This document shows positions 1 to 9,177 of a stretch of DNA of 64,000 nucleotides, piece by piece. Origin of the DNA: Paraburkholderia sp. HP33-1 (GTDB lineage Bacteria; Pseudomonadota; Gammaproteobacteria; Burkholderiales; Burkholderiaceae); assembly GCF_021390595.1 (NCBI RefSeq), contig NZ_JAJEJR010000001.1, positions 2,170,001-2,234,000 of the forward strand. The letters are read 5' to 3'. The notes beneath the pieces are model-generated. The model did not search any database. It saw nothing but the letters and a program-made list of their open reading frames with translations, and had not been told where the DNA came from. The position numbers and the translations under genes were made by a program. Position 1 is the stretch's first letter; each line of letters begins with the position of its first letter.

Positions 1-2018
1 TCGAAGCCGAACGTCGGGTCGTAGCTGATGCAGTTCGGCACCGATGCGGCCCACAGCAGCGAATGGCCATCTTCGTGTTGCAGACCTTCGCCGTTCAGCG
101 TCGTACGGCCCGCGGTGCCGCCCAGCAGGAAGCCGCGCGAGCGCATGTCGCCCGCCGCCCATGCGAGGTCACCGATGCGCTGGAAGCCGAACATCGAGTA
201 GAAGATGTAGAACGGGATCATGATCTCGCCGTGCGTCGAGTACGACGTCGCGGCTGCGATCCAGTCGGCCATGCCGCCGGCTTCGTTGATGCCTTCCTGC
301 AGGATCTGACCGGTCTCCGACTCACGGTAGAACATCAGCTGGTCGGAATCTTCCGGCACGTACTTCTGGCCTTCCTGATTCCAGATACCGATCTGACGGA
401 ACAGACCCTCCATACCGAACGTACGCGACTCGTCCGGCACGATCGGCACGACGCGCTTGCCGAGCGCCTTGTCCTTCAGCAGGATGTTCAGGATCCGCAC
501 GAACGCCATCGTCGTGGAAATCTCGCGGCCTTCGCCCGTGCCCTTCAACAGCGGCTCGAATGCCGACAGTTCCGGCACCGGCAGCGACTCGGCCTTCTGA
601 CGACGCGCCGGCAGATAGCCGCCGAGGTCCATGCGACGCTGGCGCATGTATTCGAGTTCCTTCGAGCCTTCCTCGAACGTCAGGTACGGCACGTCGACGA
701 TCTGCTCGTCCGTGATCGGCAGACGGAACTGGTCGCGGAATTTCTTCAGCTGCTCCACCTGCATCTTCTTCTGCTGGTGGGTGATGTTCATCGCCTGGCC
801 GGCTTCGCCCATGCCGTAGCCCTTGATCGTCTTCGCGAGGATGACGGTCGGCTGGCCCTTTGAATTCGACGCTTCCGTGAACGCCGCGTAGATCTTGTGC
901 GGATCATGGCCGCCGCGGTTCAGATTCCAGATGTCGTCGTCGGACCAGTCGGCGACCAGCGCCTTCAGCTCCGGCGTGTTGAAGAAGTGCTCGCGCACGA
1001 AGGCGCCCGACTCCGACTTGTACGTCTGGTACTCGCCGTCGACCACTTCCATCATGCGACGCATCAGCACGCCCGTCTTGTCGCGCGCGAACAGCGCATC
1101 CCAGCGGCTGCCCCAGATGACCTTGATGACGTTCCAGCCCGCGCCGCGGAATTCGCTTTCGAGTTCCTGGATGATCTTGCCGTTGCCGCGCACCGGACCG
1201 TCGAGACGCTGCAGATTGCAGTTGATCACGAACACGAGGTTGTCCAGACGCTCGCGGCCGGCCATGCCGATCGCGCCGAGCGATTCCGGCTCGTCGGTCT
1301 CGCCGTCGCCGAGGAAGGCCCAGACCTTGCGGCCGTCGGTCTTCGCGACACCGCGCGCCTGCAGGTACTTCATGAAGCGTGCCTGGTAGATCGCCATGAT
1401 CGGGCCGAGGCCCATCGAGACGGTCGGGAACTGCCAGAAGTCAGGCATCAGCCACGGGTGCGGATACGACGAGATGCCCTCGCCGCCGACTTCCTGGCGG
1501 AAGTTGTCGAGCTGCTTGTCGGTCAGGCGGCCGAGCAGGAACGCGCGCGAGTAGACGCCCGGCGACGAGTGGCCCTGCACGAACACGAGGTCACCGCCGT
1601 GCTCAGCCGACGGCGCGTGCCAGAAATGGTTGTAGCCGACGTCGTACAGCGTGGCGGCCGATGCGAACGACGCGATGTGGCCGCCGACGTTGGTTTCCTT
1701 GCCGGCGCGCAGCACCATCGCCATGGCGTTCCAGCGGGTGTACGAGCGGATGCGGTGTTCGAGATCCTGGTCGCCGGGGTTCTTGGCCTGGCGCGCGACC
1801 GGAATCGTGTTGATGTACGGGGTGTTGGCCGAGAACGGCAGATGTTCGCCGTGCACGCGTGCGAACTCGATCTGCTTTTCGATCAGGTAGTGGGCACGGT
1901 CAGGGCCTACAGCAGAAATCACGCCATCCAGCGCTTCCAGCCATTCGCCGGTTTCCTGGGGATCGTCGTCTTTATCGGCGGCGACATATTTCATGACTTC
2001 GTCGGGTACAGCGGACAT
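1..2018 (-). CDS. aceE: Pyruvate dehydrogenase E1 component, homodimeric type (3' part missing)
   Basis: Thiamine-diphosphate-dependent E1 subunit of the pyruvate dehydrogenase complex; it decarboxylates pyruvate and passes the acetyl group to the lipoyl domains of E2 in the cytoplasm. The minus-strand frame is open from the ATG at 2018 to the window edge, giving 672 residues of a protein that is normally about 890-900 residues, so the C-terminal transketolase-like domain is missing here. The TPP/Mg motif begins GDGETDEPES at residues 237-246 and is followed about 20 residues later by the NCN end of the motif. The start is supported by an AGGAGA ribosome site about 7 bases upstream. The truncation is only the window boundary. 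aceF and lpd would be expected beyond the left edge. Confidence 0.96.
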   Translation of the reverse strand, partial: MSAVPDEVMKYVAADKDDDPQETGEWLEALDGVISAVGPDRAHYLIEKQIEFARVHGEHLPFSANTPYINTIPVARQAKNPGDQDLEHRIRSYTRWNAMAMVLRAGKETNVGGHIASFASAATLYDVGYNHFWHAPSAEHGGDLVFVQGHSSPGVYSRAFLLGRLTDKQLDNFRQEVGGEGISSYPHPWLMPDFWQFPTVSMGLGPIMAIYQARFMKYLQARGVAKTDGRKVWAFLGDGETDEPESLGAIGMAGRERLDNLVFVINCNLQRLDGPVRGNGKIIQELESEFRGAGWNVIKVIWGSRWDALFARDKTGVLMRRMMEVVDGEYQTYKSESGAFVREHFFNTPELKALVADWSDDDIWNLNRGGHDPHKIYAAFTEASNSKGQPTVILAKTIKGYGMGEAGQAMNITHQQKKMQVEQLKKFRDQFRLPITDEQIVDVPYLTFEEGSKELEYMRQRRMDLGGYLPARRQKAESLPVPELSAFEPLLKGTGEGREISTTMAFVRILNILLKDKALGKRVVPIVPDESRTFGMEGLFRQIGIWNQEGQKYVPEDSDQLMFYRESETGQILQEGINEAGGMADWIAAATSYSTHGEIMIPFYIFYSMFGFQRIGDLAWAAGDMRSRGFLLGGTAGRTTLNGEGLQHEDGHSLLWAASVPNCISYDPTFGF

Positions 2019-2094
2019 GCTCGTCTCCTGGGTATGGGGAACGCATTTTGAACAGACAACGCGGACGCAGGGACGGCCGCGGTAGCACGGGCCG

Positions 2095-2124
2095 ATTGTA
2101 ATAAGGCTCGCGACGTCAGCGCAA
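2095..2124 (-). promoter_or_regulatory. Candidate sigma-70 promoter for aceE
   Basis: On the minus strand TTGCGC (2124-2119) and TACAAT (2100-2095) are separated by 18 bp, 77 bp upstream of the aceE start. The -10 box is close to consensus and the -35 box is weak. Prediction only. Confidence 0.4.
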
Positions 2125-2136
2125 TCAAATTTTCAA

Positions 2137-2159
2137 ATTACGAGATCAATTCTCATAAT
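2137..2159. promoter_or_regulatory. Palindromic candidate operator between aceE and the sensor kinase
   Basis: A near-perfect 23-bp inverted repeat: ATTA-N-GAGA, a 5-base centre TCAAT, then TCTC-N-TAAT. It lies in the AT-rich stretch between the divergent aceE and kinase genes, just upstream of the predicted aceE promoter. The dyad shape suits a dimeric repressor or activator. It does not match the E. coli PdhR consensus, so the factor is unknown. Confidence 0.4.
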
Positions 2160-2284
2160 GCGGAAAATTGCTGCAACGCAACCTGGTTTGACTGCCGATC
2201 GACTGATCCGTCGGCTAGTTTGCGCCGATTAACTGCACTTTCCGTGCTTTTTTGCGTCATTTGTCGAGGACGTGCTGAGCTACA

Positions 2285-4810
2285 ATGCCACGCATGTTGA
2301 CCGAACGGCTTTTCTCTCGCTCGGCGCGCACCGCTGGTTCGCCGGCGGATTCGTCGCCGTCCACGCGCTGGCACCACGGGCCCTGGTGGTCCAATTCCTA
2401 TTTGCTGACGCCGCTCCTGTCGATCCTGGTATTCCTGGTCGTCATGAGCCTGATTCTGTGGAGTCTGAACCGACGCGAGCAGCAGCAGCAGGAAGACACG
2501 CTGTACCGCAACGTCGCGTGGGCGCAGCAACAGATCCGCCTGTCAATGACAGGCGCGCAGGAGCAGATCCAGGCGCTCGCGCGCGACCTCGCCGCCGGCC
2601 ATGCCGACGAGCATTCGTTCCAGGTGAGCACCACGGACATCATGCAGGGGCATCCCGAGATCCTCTACATGAACTGGTACACGGGGCAGCAGCAGCCTCG
2701 CTGGCCCAACGCCGCGCCGCCGGTGCTCGGCCAGCGGCTCGCGCGTCCCAACGACGCGCAAATGGACGAAGCGGTCAAAGCCGGTTTCGCCGAGGCGCGC
2801 AATACACGCCGCCAGGTGTACTCGCCGCTCATCTACGACGACCTCGGCAACGGCTTCATCACGCTGCAGACGCCGATCTTCCGCGACCGCGATTTCCTCG
2901 GCACGATCGCCGCGGTGTTCTCGGTGGAAGGGATTCTGAAGCGCGACATCCCGCCGGAGCTGTCGGCGAAGTACAAGATCTCGATCATCGACGTCAACAA
3001 CCGCGAGTTGACCACCACGTCGACTCGCCCGCGCCTGCCGCGCGACATGTTCTACGACCTGCCGCTCGACCCGCCGGGCCAGGGCATCTCGGTGCGCGTG
3101 TACGCGTTCCCGCAAATCACCAACTTCACGAACAACACGCTGGTGTGGCTGGTGGCTGGCCTCTCCTGCTTCGTGCTGTGGAGTCTGTGGAGTTTGTGGA
3201 AGCACACACGCCAACGCTTCGAGGCGCAGCAGGCGCTGTACGCGGAAGCGTTCTTCCGCCGCGCAATGGAAAACTCGGTGCTGATCGGCATGCGCGTGCT
3301 CGACATGCACGGCCGCATCACGCACGTGAACCCGGCGTTTTGCCGGATGACCGGCTGGGACGAAAGCGACCTCGTCGGCAAGAGCGCGCCGTTCGCTTAC
3401 TGGCCGCGCGACGCGTACCCCGAAATGCAGCGCCAGCTCGACATGACGCTGCGCGGCAAAGCGCCTTCGTCCGGTTTCGAGTTGCGCGTGCGGCGCAAGG
3501 ACGGCTCCACGTTCCACGCCCGGCTCTACGTGTCGCCGCTGATCGACAGCTCGGGCCGCCAGACCGGCTGGATGTCGTCGATGACCGACATCACCGAGCC
3601 GAAGCGCGCGCGCGAAGAACTCGCCGCCGCCCACGAACGCTTCACGACAGTGCTCGAAAGCCTCGATGCCGCCGTGTCCGTGCTAGCCGCCGACGAAGCC
3701 GAGCTGTTGTTCGCGAACCGCTACTACCGGCACCTGTTCGGCATCCGCCCGGATGGTCATCTGGAACTCGCGGGCGGCGGCTTCGACGCCTCGCAGGCGT
3801 CGTCCGATTCGATCGACATGGTCGACGCCTTCGTCGGCCTGCCCGCCGCCGCGCTGACCGAAAGCACCGCCGACGCCCAGGAAATCTACATTGCCGGCAT
3901 CCAGAAGTGGTTCGAGGTCCGGCGCCAGTACATCCAGTGGGTCGACGGCCATCTCGCGCAGATGCAGATCGCGACCGACATCACGACCCGCAAGCGCGCG
4001 CAGGAACTGGCGCGCCAGCAGGACGAGAAGCTGCAATTCACGAGCCGCCTGATGACGATGGGCGAAATGGCCTCGTCGCTCGCGCACGAACTGAATCAGC
4101 CGCTCGCCGCCATCAATAACTATTGCTCCGGAACCGTCGCACTGGTTAAATCCGGTCGAACGACGCCTGACAATCTGCTGCCGGTGCTCGAAAAAACCGC
4201 GCAACAGGCGGTGCGCGCTGGCATGATCATCAAGCGCATCCGCGAGTTCGTGAAGCGCAGCGAGCCGAAGCGTCAGGCCACGCGCGTCGCGGATATCGTC
4301 GCGGACGCGGTGGGCCTCGCCGAAATCGAGGCAAGGAAGCGCCGGATTCGCATCGTCACCGACTTGCGCTCGCGGCTGCCGGTAATCTACGTCGACCCGG
4401 TGCTGATCGAGCAGGTGCTCGTGAACCTGCTGAAGAACGGCGTCGAGGCGATGGCCGAAGCGCGCCCGAACGCGGTCGATCCGGTGATCCGGGTGGTCGT
4501 GCGACTGGAGAGCGGCTTCGTCTGCATCAGCGTCGTCGACCAGGGGCCGGGCGTCGACGAAGCAACCGCCGAGCGTCTGTTTGAACCGTTTTACAGCACC
4601 AAGTCCGATGGCATGGGCATGGGGCTGAACATTTGCCGTTCGATTATCGAATCGCACCGCGGCCGTCTGTGGGTGGTCAACAACGTCGAATCCGATGGCC
4701 ACATCACCGGCGCCACGTTCCATTGCAGTCTGCCTATTGGGGAGCCTGACGGCCCGAGCAACAGCGGGTCCGAGGCGCCGACACCACAAACCGTTACGGG
4801 AGAGCTATGA
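2285..4810 (+). CDS. Membrane PAS-domain sensor histidine kinase (FixL/DctB-like)
   Basis: Sensor kinase of a two-component system. There are two membrane segments (about residues 42-63 and 285-305) bracketing an extracytoplasmic sensor of about 220 residues. These are followed by a PAS domain (about 318-440, with the typical VNPAFCRMTGW), a second degenerate PAS-like domain (about 455-570), a HisKA domain with phospho-acceptor His601 in LAHELNQPLAAINNY, and a HATPase domain with a VLVNLLKNGVEAM N-box and a DQGPGV glycine box. The ATG at 2294 (codon 4) is an alternative start, and no strong ribosome site decides between the two. The last four bases overlap the response regulator (ATGA), so the two are translationally coupled. 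The input signal cannot be read from sequence; the large periplasmic region suggests a small external ligand rather than haem-bound oxygen. Confidence 0.9.
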   Translation: MPRMLTERLFSRSARTAGSPADSSPSTRWHHGPWWSNSYLLTPLLSILVFLVVMSLILWSLNRREQQQQEDTLYRNVAWAQQQIRLSMTGAQEQIQALARDLAAGHADEHSFQVSTTDIMQGHPEILYMNWYTGQQQPRWPNAAPPVLGQRLARPNDAQMDEAVKAGFAEARNTRRQVYSPLIYDDLGNGFITLQTPIFRDRDFLGTIAAVFSVEGILKRDIPPELSAKYKISIIDVNNRELTTTSTRPRLPRDMFYDLPLDPPGQGISVRVYAFPQITNFTNNTLVWLVAGLSCFVLWSLWSLWKHTRQRFEAQQALYAEAFFRRAMENSVLIGMRVLDMHGRITHVNPAFCRMTGWDESDLVGKSAPFAYWPRDAYPEMQRQLDMTLRGKAPSSGFELRVRRKDGSTFHARLYVSPLIDSSGRQTGWMSSMTDITEPKRAREELAAAHERFTTVLESLDAAVSVLAADEAELLFANRYYRHLFGIRPDGHLELAGGGFDASQASSDSIDMVDAFVGLPAAALTESTADAQEIYIAGIQKWFEVRRQYIQWVDGHLAQMQIATDITTRKRAQELARQQDEKLQFTSRLMTMGEMASSLAHELNQPLAAINNYCSGTVALVKSGRTTPDNLLPVLEKTAQQAVRAGMIIKRIREFVKRSEPKRQATRVADIVADAVGLAEIEARKRRIRIVTDLRSRLPVIYVDPVLIEQVLVNLLKNGVEAMAEARPNAVDPVIRVVVRLESGFVCISVVDQGPGVDEATAERLFEPFYSTKSDGMGMGLNICRSIIESHRGRLWVVNNVESDGHITGATFHCSLPIGEPDGPSNSGSEAPTPQTVTGEL

Positions 4811-5451
4811 ACAGCCCAGTCACCACTCAGGAAACCGTCTTTGTCGTTGACGACGACGAGGCCGTGCGAGATTCGCTGCGCTGGCTGCTGGAGGCGAACG
4901 GCTATCGCGTCCAATGCTTCTCGAGCGCCGAGCAGTTCATCGACGCATGGCAGCCGCATCAGCATCCGGGCCAGATCGCGTGCCTGATCCTCGACGTGCG
5001 GATGTCCGGCATGAGCGGGCTCGAGTTGCAGGAACGCCTGATCGCCGACAACGCGTCGCTGCCGATCATCTTCGTGACGGGCCACGGCGACGTTCCGATG
5101 GCGGTGTCGACGATGAAGAAAGGTGCAATGGACTTCATCGAGAAGCCGTTCGACGAAGCCGAACTGCGCAAGCTCGTCGAGCGCATGCTCGACAAGGCGC
5201 GCAGCGAAAGCACCAGCGTGCAGCAGCAGCGCGCCGCGGCCGAGCGCCTCGGCAAGCTGACCGCGCGCGAGCATCAGGTGCTCGAGCGGATCATCGCCGG
5301 CCGCCTGAACAAGCAGATCGCCGACGACCTCGGTATCAGCATCAAGACGGTCGAAGCGCATCGCGCGAACATCATGGAAAAGCTGAACGTCAACACGGTC
5401 GCCGATCTGCTGCGACTCGCGCTGTCGAACAAGCCGCAAACGACGCAGTAA
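4807..5451 (+). CDS. FixJ/NarL-type response regulator
   Basis: Transcription factor of 214 residues that partners the upstream kinase. The receiver domain (residues 10-125) has the acidic pocket VVDDDE, phospho-acceptor Asp63 in LILDVRM, Thr in FVTGHGD and Lys in IEKPFDE. A C-terminal LuxR-type helix-turn-helix (about 148-205, with [12 protein letters not shown] and [14 protein letters not shown]) binds DNA. The FixJ-like spacing and the [12 protein letters not shown] signature are typical of the FixJ/TtrR/DctR group. It overlaps the kinase stop by four bases. Its targets are not apparent; the neighbours aceE and folD are core genes and need not belong to the regulon. Confidence 0.92.
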   Translation: MNSPVTTQETVFVVDDDEAVRDSLRWLLEANGYRVQCFSSAEQFIDAWQPHQHPGQIACLILDVRMSGMSGLELQERLIADNASLPIIFVTGHGDVPMAVSTMKKGAMDFIEKPFDEAELRKLVERMLDKARSESTSVQQQRAAAERLGKLTAREHQVLERIIAGRLNKQIADDLGISIKTVEAHRANIMEKLNVNTVADLLRLALSNKPQTTQ

Positions 5452-5464
5452 CAGCTGCGCTCGC

Positions 5465-5520
5465 GGCCCATCGTTTGATGGGCCGTTACGTCGTTACGCG
5501 GCCGGTCTCACCGGCCGCGT
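5465..5520 (+). terminator. Tandem hairpins after the response regulator
   Basis: Two perfect stem-loops: GGCCCATC/GATGGGCC with a 4-base loop (5465-5484) and ACGCGGCCGG/CCGGCCGCGT with a 5-base loop (5496-5520), starting 14 bases after the stop codon. Neither has a T-tract, so they may act as a Rho-independent-like stop, an RNA-stabilising end, or a barrier before folD. The remaining part of the 364-bp gap before folD (5521-5815) shows only a TATAAT box at 5623-5628. Confidence 0.5.
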
Positions 5521-5622
5521 GCGTAACCTCGCCGACACGCGCCCCCACGCCTCGCATCCCGTACGCTTGCACGCGCCCGGCGAGCGCCCCGAAGCCACTG
5601 CGAACGCCTGCCCCCGCGCCGG

Positions 5623-5628
5623 TATAAT
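5623..5628 (+). promoter_or_regulatory. Candidate -10 box for folD
   Basis: A consensus TATAAT stands alone in GC-rich DNA 188 bp before the folD start. No good -35 hexamer is seen at 17 bp, so it may depend on an activator or extended contacts. It would give a leader of about 180 nt. Confidence 0.35.
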
Positions 5629-5815
5629 GTTGGACTTTGCAGCGGCGCCTTGCCCGACCCGGCAGCGCGCTTGTCGCAGAGCGACCGGGCTGCGTCGACA
5701 AGCCGAAGCACGCCGTCGCGCGCGCCGCCCGCGCGAGCGCTTCGCCCCGCCGGCCAAACCGCCCGTCCCGACCAGATCCCCACGATCCCAACCTCGACCC
5801 AACGTTCGACCGACC

Positions 5816-6679
5816 ATGACTGCCAAACTGATCGACGGCCTCGCCCTTTCCAAGACTCTGCGCGCCGACGTCGCCGCGCGCGCCGCCGCCCTGACCGCCC
5901 GCGGCCATCAGCCGGGCCTCGCCGTGATTCTGGTCGGCGACAATCCGGCCAGCGAAGTGTATGTGCGCAATAAGGTGAAGGCCTGCAACGACAACGGCCT
6001 CGGCTCGTCGTTCGACCGCTATCCGGCCGACCTGCCCGAAGCCGACCTGCTCGCGCGCATCGACGAGCTGAACCGCGATCCGGCTATCCACGGCATTCTC
6101 GTGCAACTGCCGCTGCCGAAGCACATCGACAGCCACAAGGTGATCGAGGCGATCGCACCCGAGAAGGACGTCGACGGCTTTCACGTTGCCAATGCGGGCG
6201 CGCTGATGACCGGCCAGCCGCTGTTCCGTCCGTGCACGCCGTACGGCGTGATGAAAATGTTCGAGGCCTACGGCATCGATCTGAAGGGCGCAAACGCGGT
6301 GGTGATCGGCCGCTCGAACATCGTCGGCAAGCCGATGGCGCTGCTGCTGCTCGAAGCGGGCGCGACCGTTACGATCTGCCACAGCAAGACGCGCGATCTG
6401 GCCGCGCACACGCGCAACGCCGACGTCGTGGTCGCCGCGACCGGCCTGCGCAACATCCTGACCGCGGAGATGGTGAAACCGGGTGCGACCGTGATCGACG
6501 TCGGCATGAATCGCGACGACGCCGGCAAGCTGTGCGGCGACGTCGACTTCGCGGGCGTCAAGGAAGTGGCCGGCCATATCACGCCGGTGCCGGGCGGCGT
6601 CGGCCCGATGACGATCACGATGCTGCTCGTCAACACGATCGAGGCGGCCGAACGCGAGGCGGATGCGGCGAAGGCGTAA
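5816..6679 (+). CDS. folD: Bifunctional methylenetetrahydrofolate dehydrogenase/methenyl-THF cyclohydrolase
   Basis: Cytoplasmic one-carbon enzyme that oxidises 5,10-methylene-THF with NADP and hydrolyses the product to 10-formyl-THF. The 287-residue length is typical. Visible FolD signatures are [13 protein letters not shown] (catalytic Lys region), [11 protein letters not shown], the nucleotide-binding [11 protein letters not shown], and the C-terminal [14 protein letters not shown]. The open frame extends 99 codons further upstream, but that part is low-complexity Arg/Pro-rich sequence with no family similarity, so the ATG at 5816 beginning [11 protein letters not shown] is chosen. It is on the same strand as the two-component system but is separated by hairpins and its own -10 box, so it is probably transcribed independently. 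Confidence 0.95.
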   Translation: MTAKLIDGLALSKTLRADVAARAAALTARGHQPGLAVILVGDNPASEVYVRNKVKACNDNGLGSSFDRYPADLPEADLLARIDELNRDPAIHGILVQLPLPKHIDSHKVIEAIAPEKDVDGFHVANAGALMTGQPLFRPCTPYGVMKMFEAYGIDLKGANAVVIGRSNIVGKPMALLLLEAGATVTICHSKTRDLAAHTRNADVVVAATGLRNILTAEMVKPGATVIDVGMNRDDAGKLCGDVDFAGVKEVAGHITPVPGGVGPMTITMLLVNTIEAAEREADAAKA

Positions 6680-6998
6680 TCGCCGGGCGGTGAGTGCGAG
6701 GCGGATTGAGGCAACTCGTCCGTCTCGTCCGTCATGTCGTCGCCCGCTCGCCTCTCTCTCGCTGCACCATCCCCTCATTACCGCGCCGCCGGAATTCGCG
6801 GCTCACGCCCCGCCCCAACGCGCCCAGCGCACCGCAACATCTGTTAATTTGTCAGCCGATGGATTGGAATCGGCGCGCCCCGCCCCAATAATGTCCGTAC
6901 CCGGTGCCGCCACGCGCCGAGCGTCGCGCAACACACCGCAAGACGATACGCGCACGCCGCCGCACCGCCCCCTTCACCCGCGTCAGACAGGAAGCCTT
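6680..6998. other. Intergenic region folD-prlC
   Basis: These 319 bp contain no convincing gene. There is a short AT-richer patch around 6838-6895 that may hold the promoter of the following peptidase gene, but no clear -35/-10 pair. An ACAGGAAG ribosome site precedes the next ATG. Confidence 0.4.
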
Positions 6999-9104
6999 AT
7001 GTCCACTACCGCCACGCCTCAAGACAACCCGCTCCTCGATTTTTCCGATCTGCCGCGCTTTGGCGACATCCGCCCCGAACACGTGACGCCCGCCCTCGAC
7101 GTGCTGCTCGCCGATGCCGCGGCCGCCGTCGAGCGCGCCGCGCTGCCGGTCACGCCTGCGTCGTGGGCCGACGTCGTCGAACCGGTCGAGCGCGCTACCG
7201 AGCCGCTGTCACGCGCGTGGAGCGTGGTCGGCCATCTGAACGCCGTCGCCGATACGCCTGAGCTGCGCGCCGTCTACGGCGAAAACCTGCCGCGCGTGAC
7301 CGAGTTCTGGTCGAGCGTCGGCCAGAATCTCGCGCTCTACGAGAAGTACAAGGCACTGAATGCGAGCGACGAATTTGCATCGCTGAACGGCGAGCGCAAG
7401 AAGATCCTCAGCAATGCGCTACGCGACTTCCGCCTGTCCGGCGCCGAATTGCCGGAAGACCAGAAGCCGCATTTCGCCGAATTGCAGGAGCGCCAGGCGA
7501 ACTTGTCGAAAGGGTTTTCGGATCACGTGCTCGATGCGACCAACGCGTATGCGTACGTCGTCGACGCGGGCAACGAAGCGCAGCTGGCGGGTCTGCCCGA
7601 AGACGTGATCGCGGCCGCGAAGGAAGCCGCCGAGCGCGACGGCAAGACCGGCTACAGGTTCACGCTGCACTTCCCCTCGTATTTCCCCGTGATGCAGTAC
7701 TCGGAAAACCGTCCGATGCGCGAAGCGATGTATCGCGCGTACGTGACGCGCGCGTCCGAGCTCGGTGCGCAATACGGCAATGGCAAGCCCGAGTGGGACA
7801 ACACGCAGGTGCTCGCCGACGAACTGAAGCTGCGCGCCGAAGAAGCGCAGATGCTCGGCTACGGCAACTTCGCCGAAGTGTCGCTCGCGCCGAAAATGGC
7901 CGAGTCGCCGGCGCAGGTGATGGCCTTCCTCGAAGACCTCGCGACGCGTGCGCGTCCGCACGCGGAACAGGACTGGAAAGAGCTGCGCGAATTCGCCGCG
8001 AGCGAACTCGGCATGACCGATATGCAGCAGTGGGACATGACATTTGCCTCCGAGCGTCTGCGTCAGAAGCGCTATTCGTTCTCGGAAAACGAAGTGAAGC
8101 AGTACTTCCCCGAAGACACGGTATTCAAGGGTCTGTTCAAGGTCACCGAGACGCTGTTCGGCGTGCGCATCCGCCGCGATGAAGCGGCCGTCTGGCATCC
8201 GGACGTGCGCTTTTTCCGGGTCGAGAATCAGGACGGCGGCCTCGTCGCGCAGTTCTATCTCGACCTGTATGCGCGCGAAGGCAAGCGCGGCGGCGCCTGG
8301 ATGGACGACGCGCGCGGCCGTCACAGGCTCGCGCATGGCGCCGTGCAAACACCGGTCGCCTATCTGACGTGCAACTTCTCGGCCCCGGTCGGCGGCAAGC
8401 CCGCCTGCTTCACGCACGACGAAGTGATCACGCTGTTCCACGAGTTCGGCCACGGTTTGCATCACATGCTCACGCGCGTCGATGAACTCGGCGTGTCGGG
8501 CATCAACGGCGTCGAATGGGATGCGGTCGAATTGCCGTCGCAGTTCATGGAGAACTTCTGCTGGGAGTGGGACGTGCTGTCCGACATGACCTCGCACGTC
8601 GATACCGCGAAGCCGCTGCCGCGCGAGCTGTTCGACAAGATGCTCGCCGCCAAGAACTTCCAGAGCGGCATAGGCACGCTGCGGCAGATCGTGTTCTCGA
8701 TGTTCGACATGCAACTGCACACCGGCTTCGACGCGAACGGCGCGAAGAGCGCCAACGAACTCGCGCGCGAAATCAACGAGCGCTTCCACGTCGTGCCGCA
8801 GGCGCCGTTCTCGCGTTGGCCGAACACGTTCAGCCATATTTTCGCGGGCGGTTACGCGGCCGGCTACTACAGCTACAAGTGGGCGGAAGTACTGTCTGCC
8901 GACGCGTATGCGGCGTTCGAGGAAGCCGCGCAAGCCGAGGGCAGCGTGCTCGATCAGACGACCGGCATGCGTTATCGTCGCGAGATCCTCGAAGTGGGCG
9001 GCAGCCGTCCGGCAATGGAATCGTTCAAGGCGTTCCGTGGCCGCGAGCCGAATATCGATGCGCTGCTGCGGCACAACGGCATGGCGCCGGGGGCCGCACA
9101 CTGA
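6999..9104 (+). CDS. prlC: Oligopeptidase A (M3 zinc metallopeptidase)
   Basis: Thimet-type cytoplasmic oligopeptidase that degrades short peptides, including cleaved signal peptides. The 701-residue length fits the family. The zinc motif HEFGH lies at residues 481-485 (His481, Glu482, His485) within LFHEFGHGLHHM, and the downstream segment GVEWDAVELPSQFMENFCW supplies the third zinc ligand, as in other M3 enzymes. The long upstream in-frame extension (from 6663) is not family-like; the ATG at 6999, preceded by a purine-rich AGGAAG, begins the expected sequence. A strong terminator lies just after the stop. Confidence 0.95.
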   Translation: MSTTATPQDNPLLDFSDLPRFGDIRPEHVTPALDVLLADAAAAVERAALPVTPASWADVVEPVERATEPLSRAWSVVGHLNAVADTPELRAVYGENLPRVTEFWSSVGQNLALYEKYKALNASDEFASLNGERKKILSNALRDFRLSGAELPEDQKPHFAELQERQANLSKGFSDHVLDATNAYAYVVDAGNEAQLAGLPEDVIAAAKEAAERDGKTGYRFTLHFPSYFPVMQYSENRPMREAMYRAYVTRASELGAQYGNGKPEWDNTQVLADELKLRAEEAQMLGYGNFAEVSLAPKMAESPAQVMAFLEDLATRARPHAEQDWKELREFAASELGMTDMQQWDMTFASERLRQKRYSFSENEVKQYFPEDTVFKGLFKVTETLFGVRIRRDEAAVWHPDVRFFRVENQDGGLVAQFYLDLYAREGKRGGAWMDDARGRHRLAHGAVQTPVAYLTCNFSAPVGGKPACFTHDEVITLFHEFGHGLHHMLTRVDELGVSGINGVEWDAVELPSQFMENFCWEWDVLSDMTSHVDTAKPLPRELFDKMLAAKNFQSGIGTLRQIVFSMFDMQLHTGFDANGAKSANELAREINERFHVVPQAPFSRWPNTFSHIFAGGYAAGYYSYKWAEVLSADAYAAFEEAAQAEGSVLDQTTGMRYRREILEVGGSRPAMESFKAFRGREPNIDALLRHNGMAPGAAH

Positions 9105-9115
9105 GCGATGCCGAT

Positions 9116-9155
9116 AAAAAAACCGGCGGTCTGCGCGAGCAGATCGCCGGTTTTT
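9116..9155. terminator. Bidirectional intrinsic terminator
   Basis: A-tract, ACCGGCG...CGCCGGT stem and T-tract between the convergent prlC and codA-like genes. The symmetrical A and T runs let it serve both strands. Confidence 0.85.
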
Positions 9156-9177
9156 CATTCATGCGCGAGATACCTCG

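Noticed and set aside
62..2051. Long plus-strand open frames inside aceE
   Set aside because: Arg/His-rich antisense shadows of the clearly recognisable E1 frame on the minus strand.
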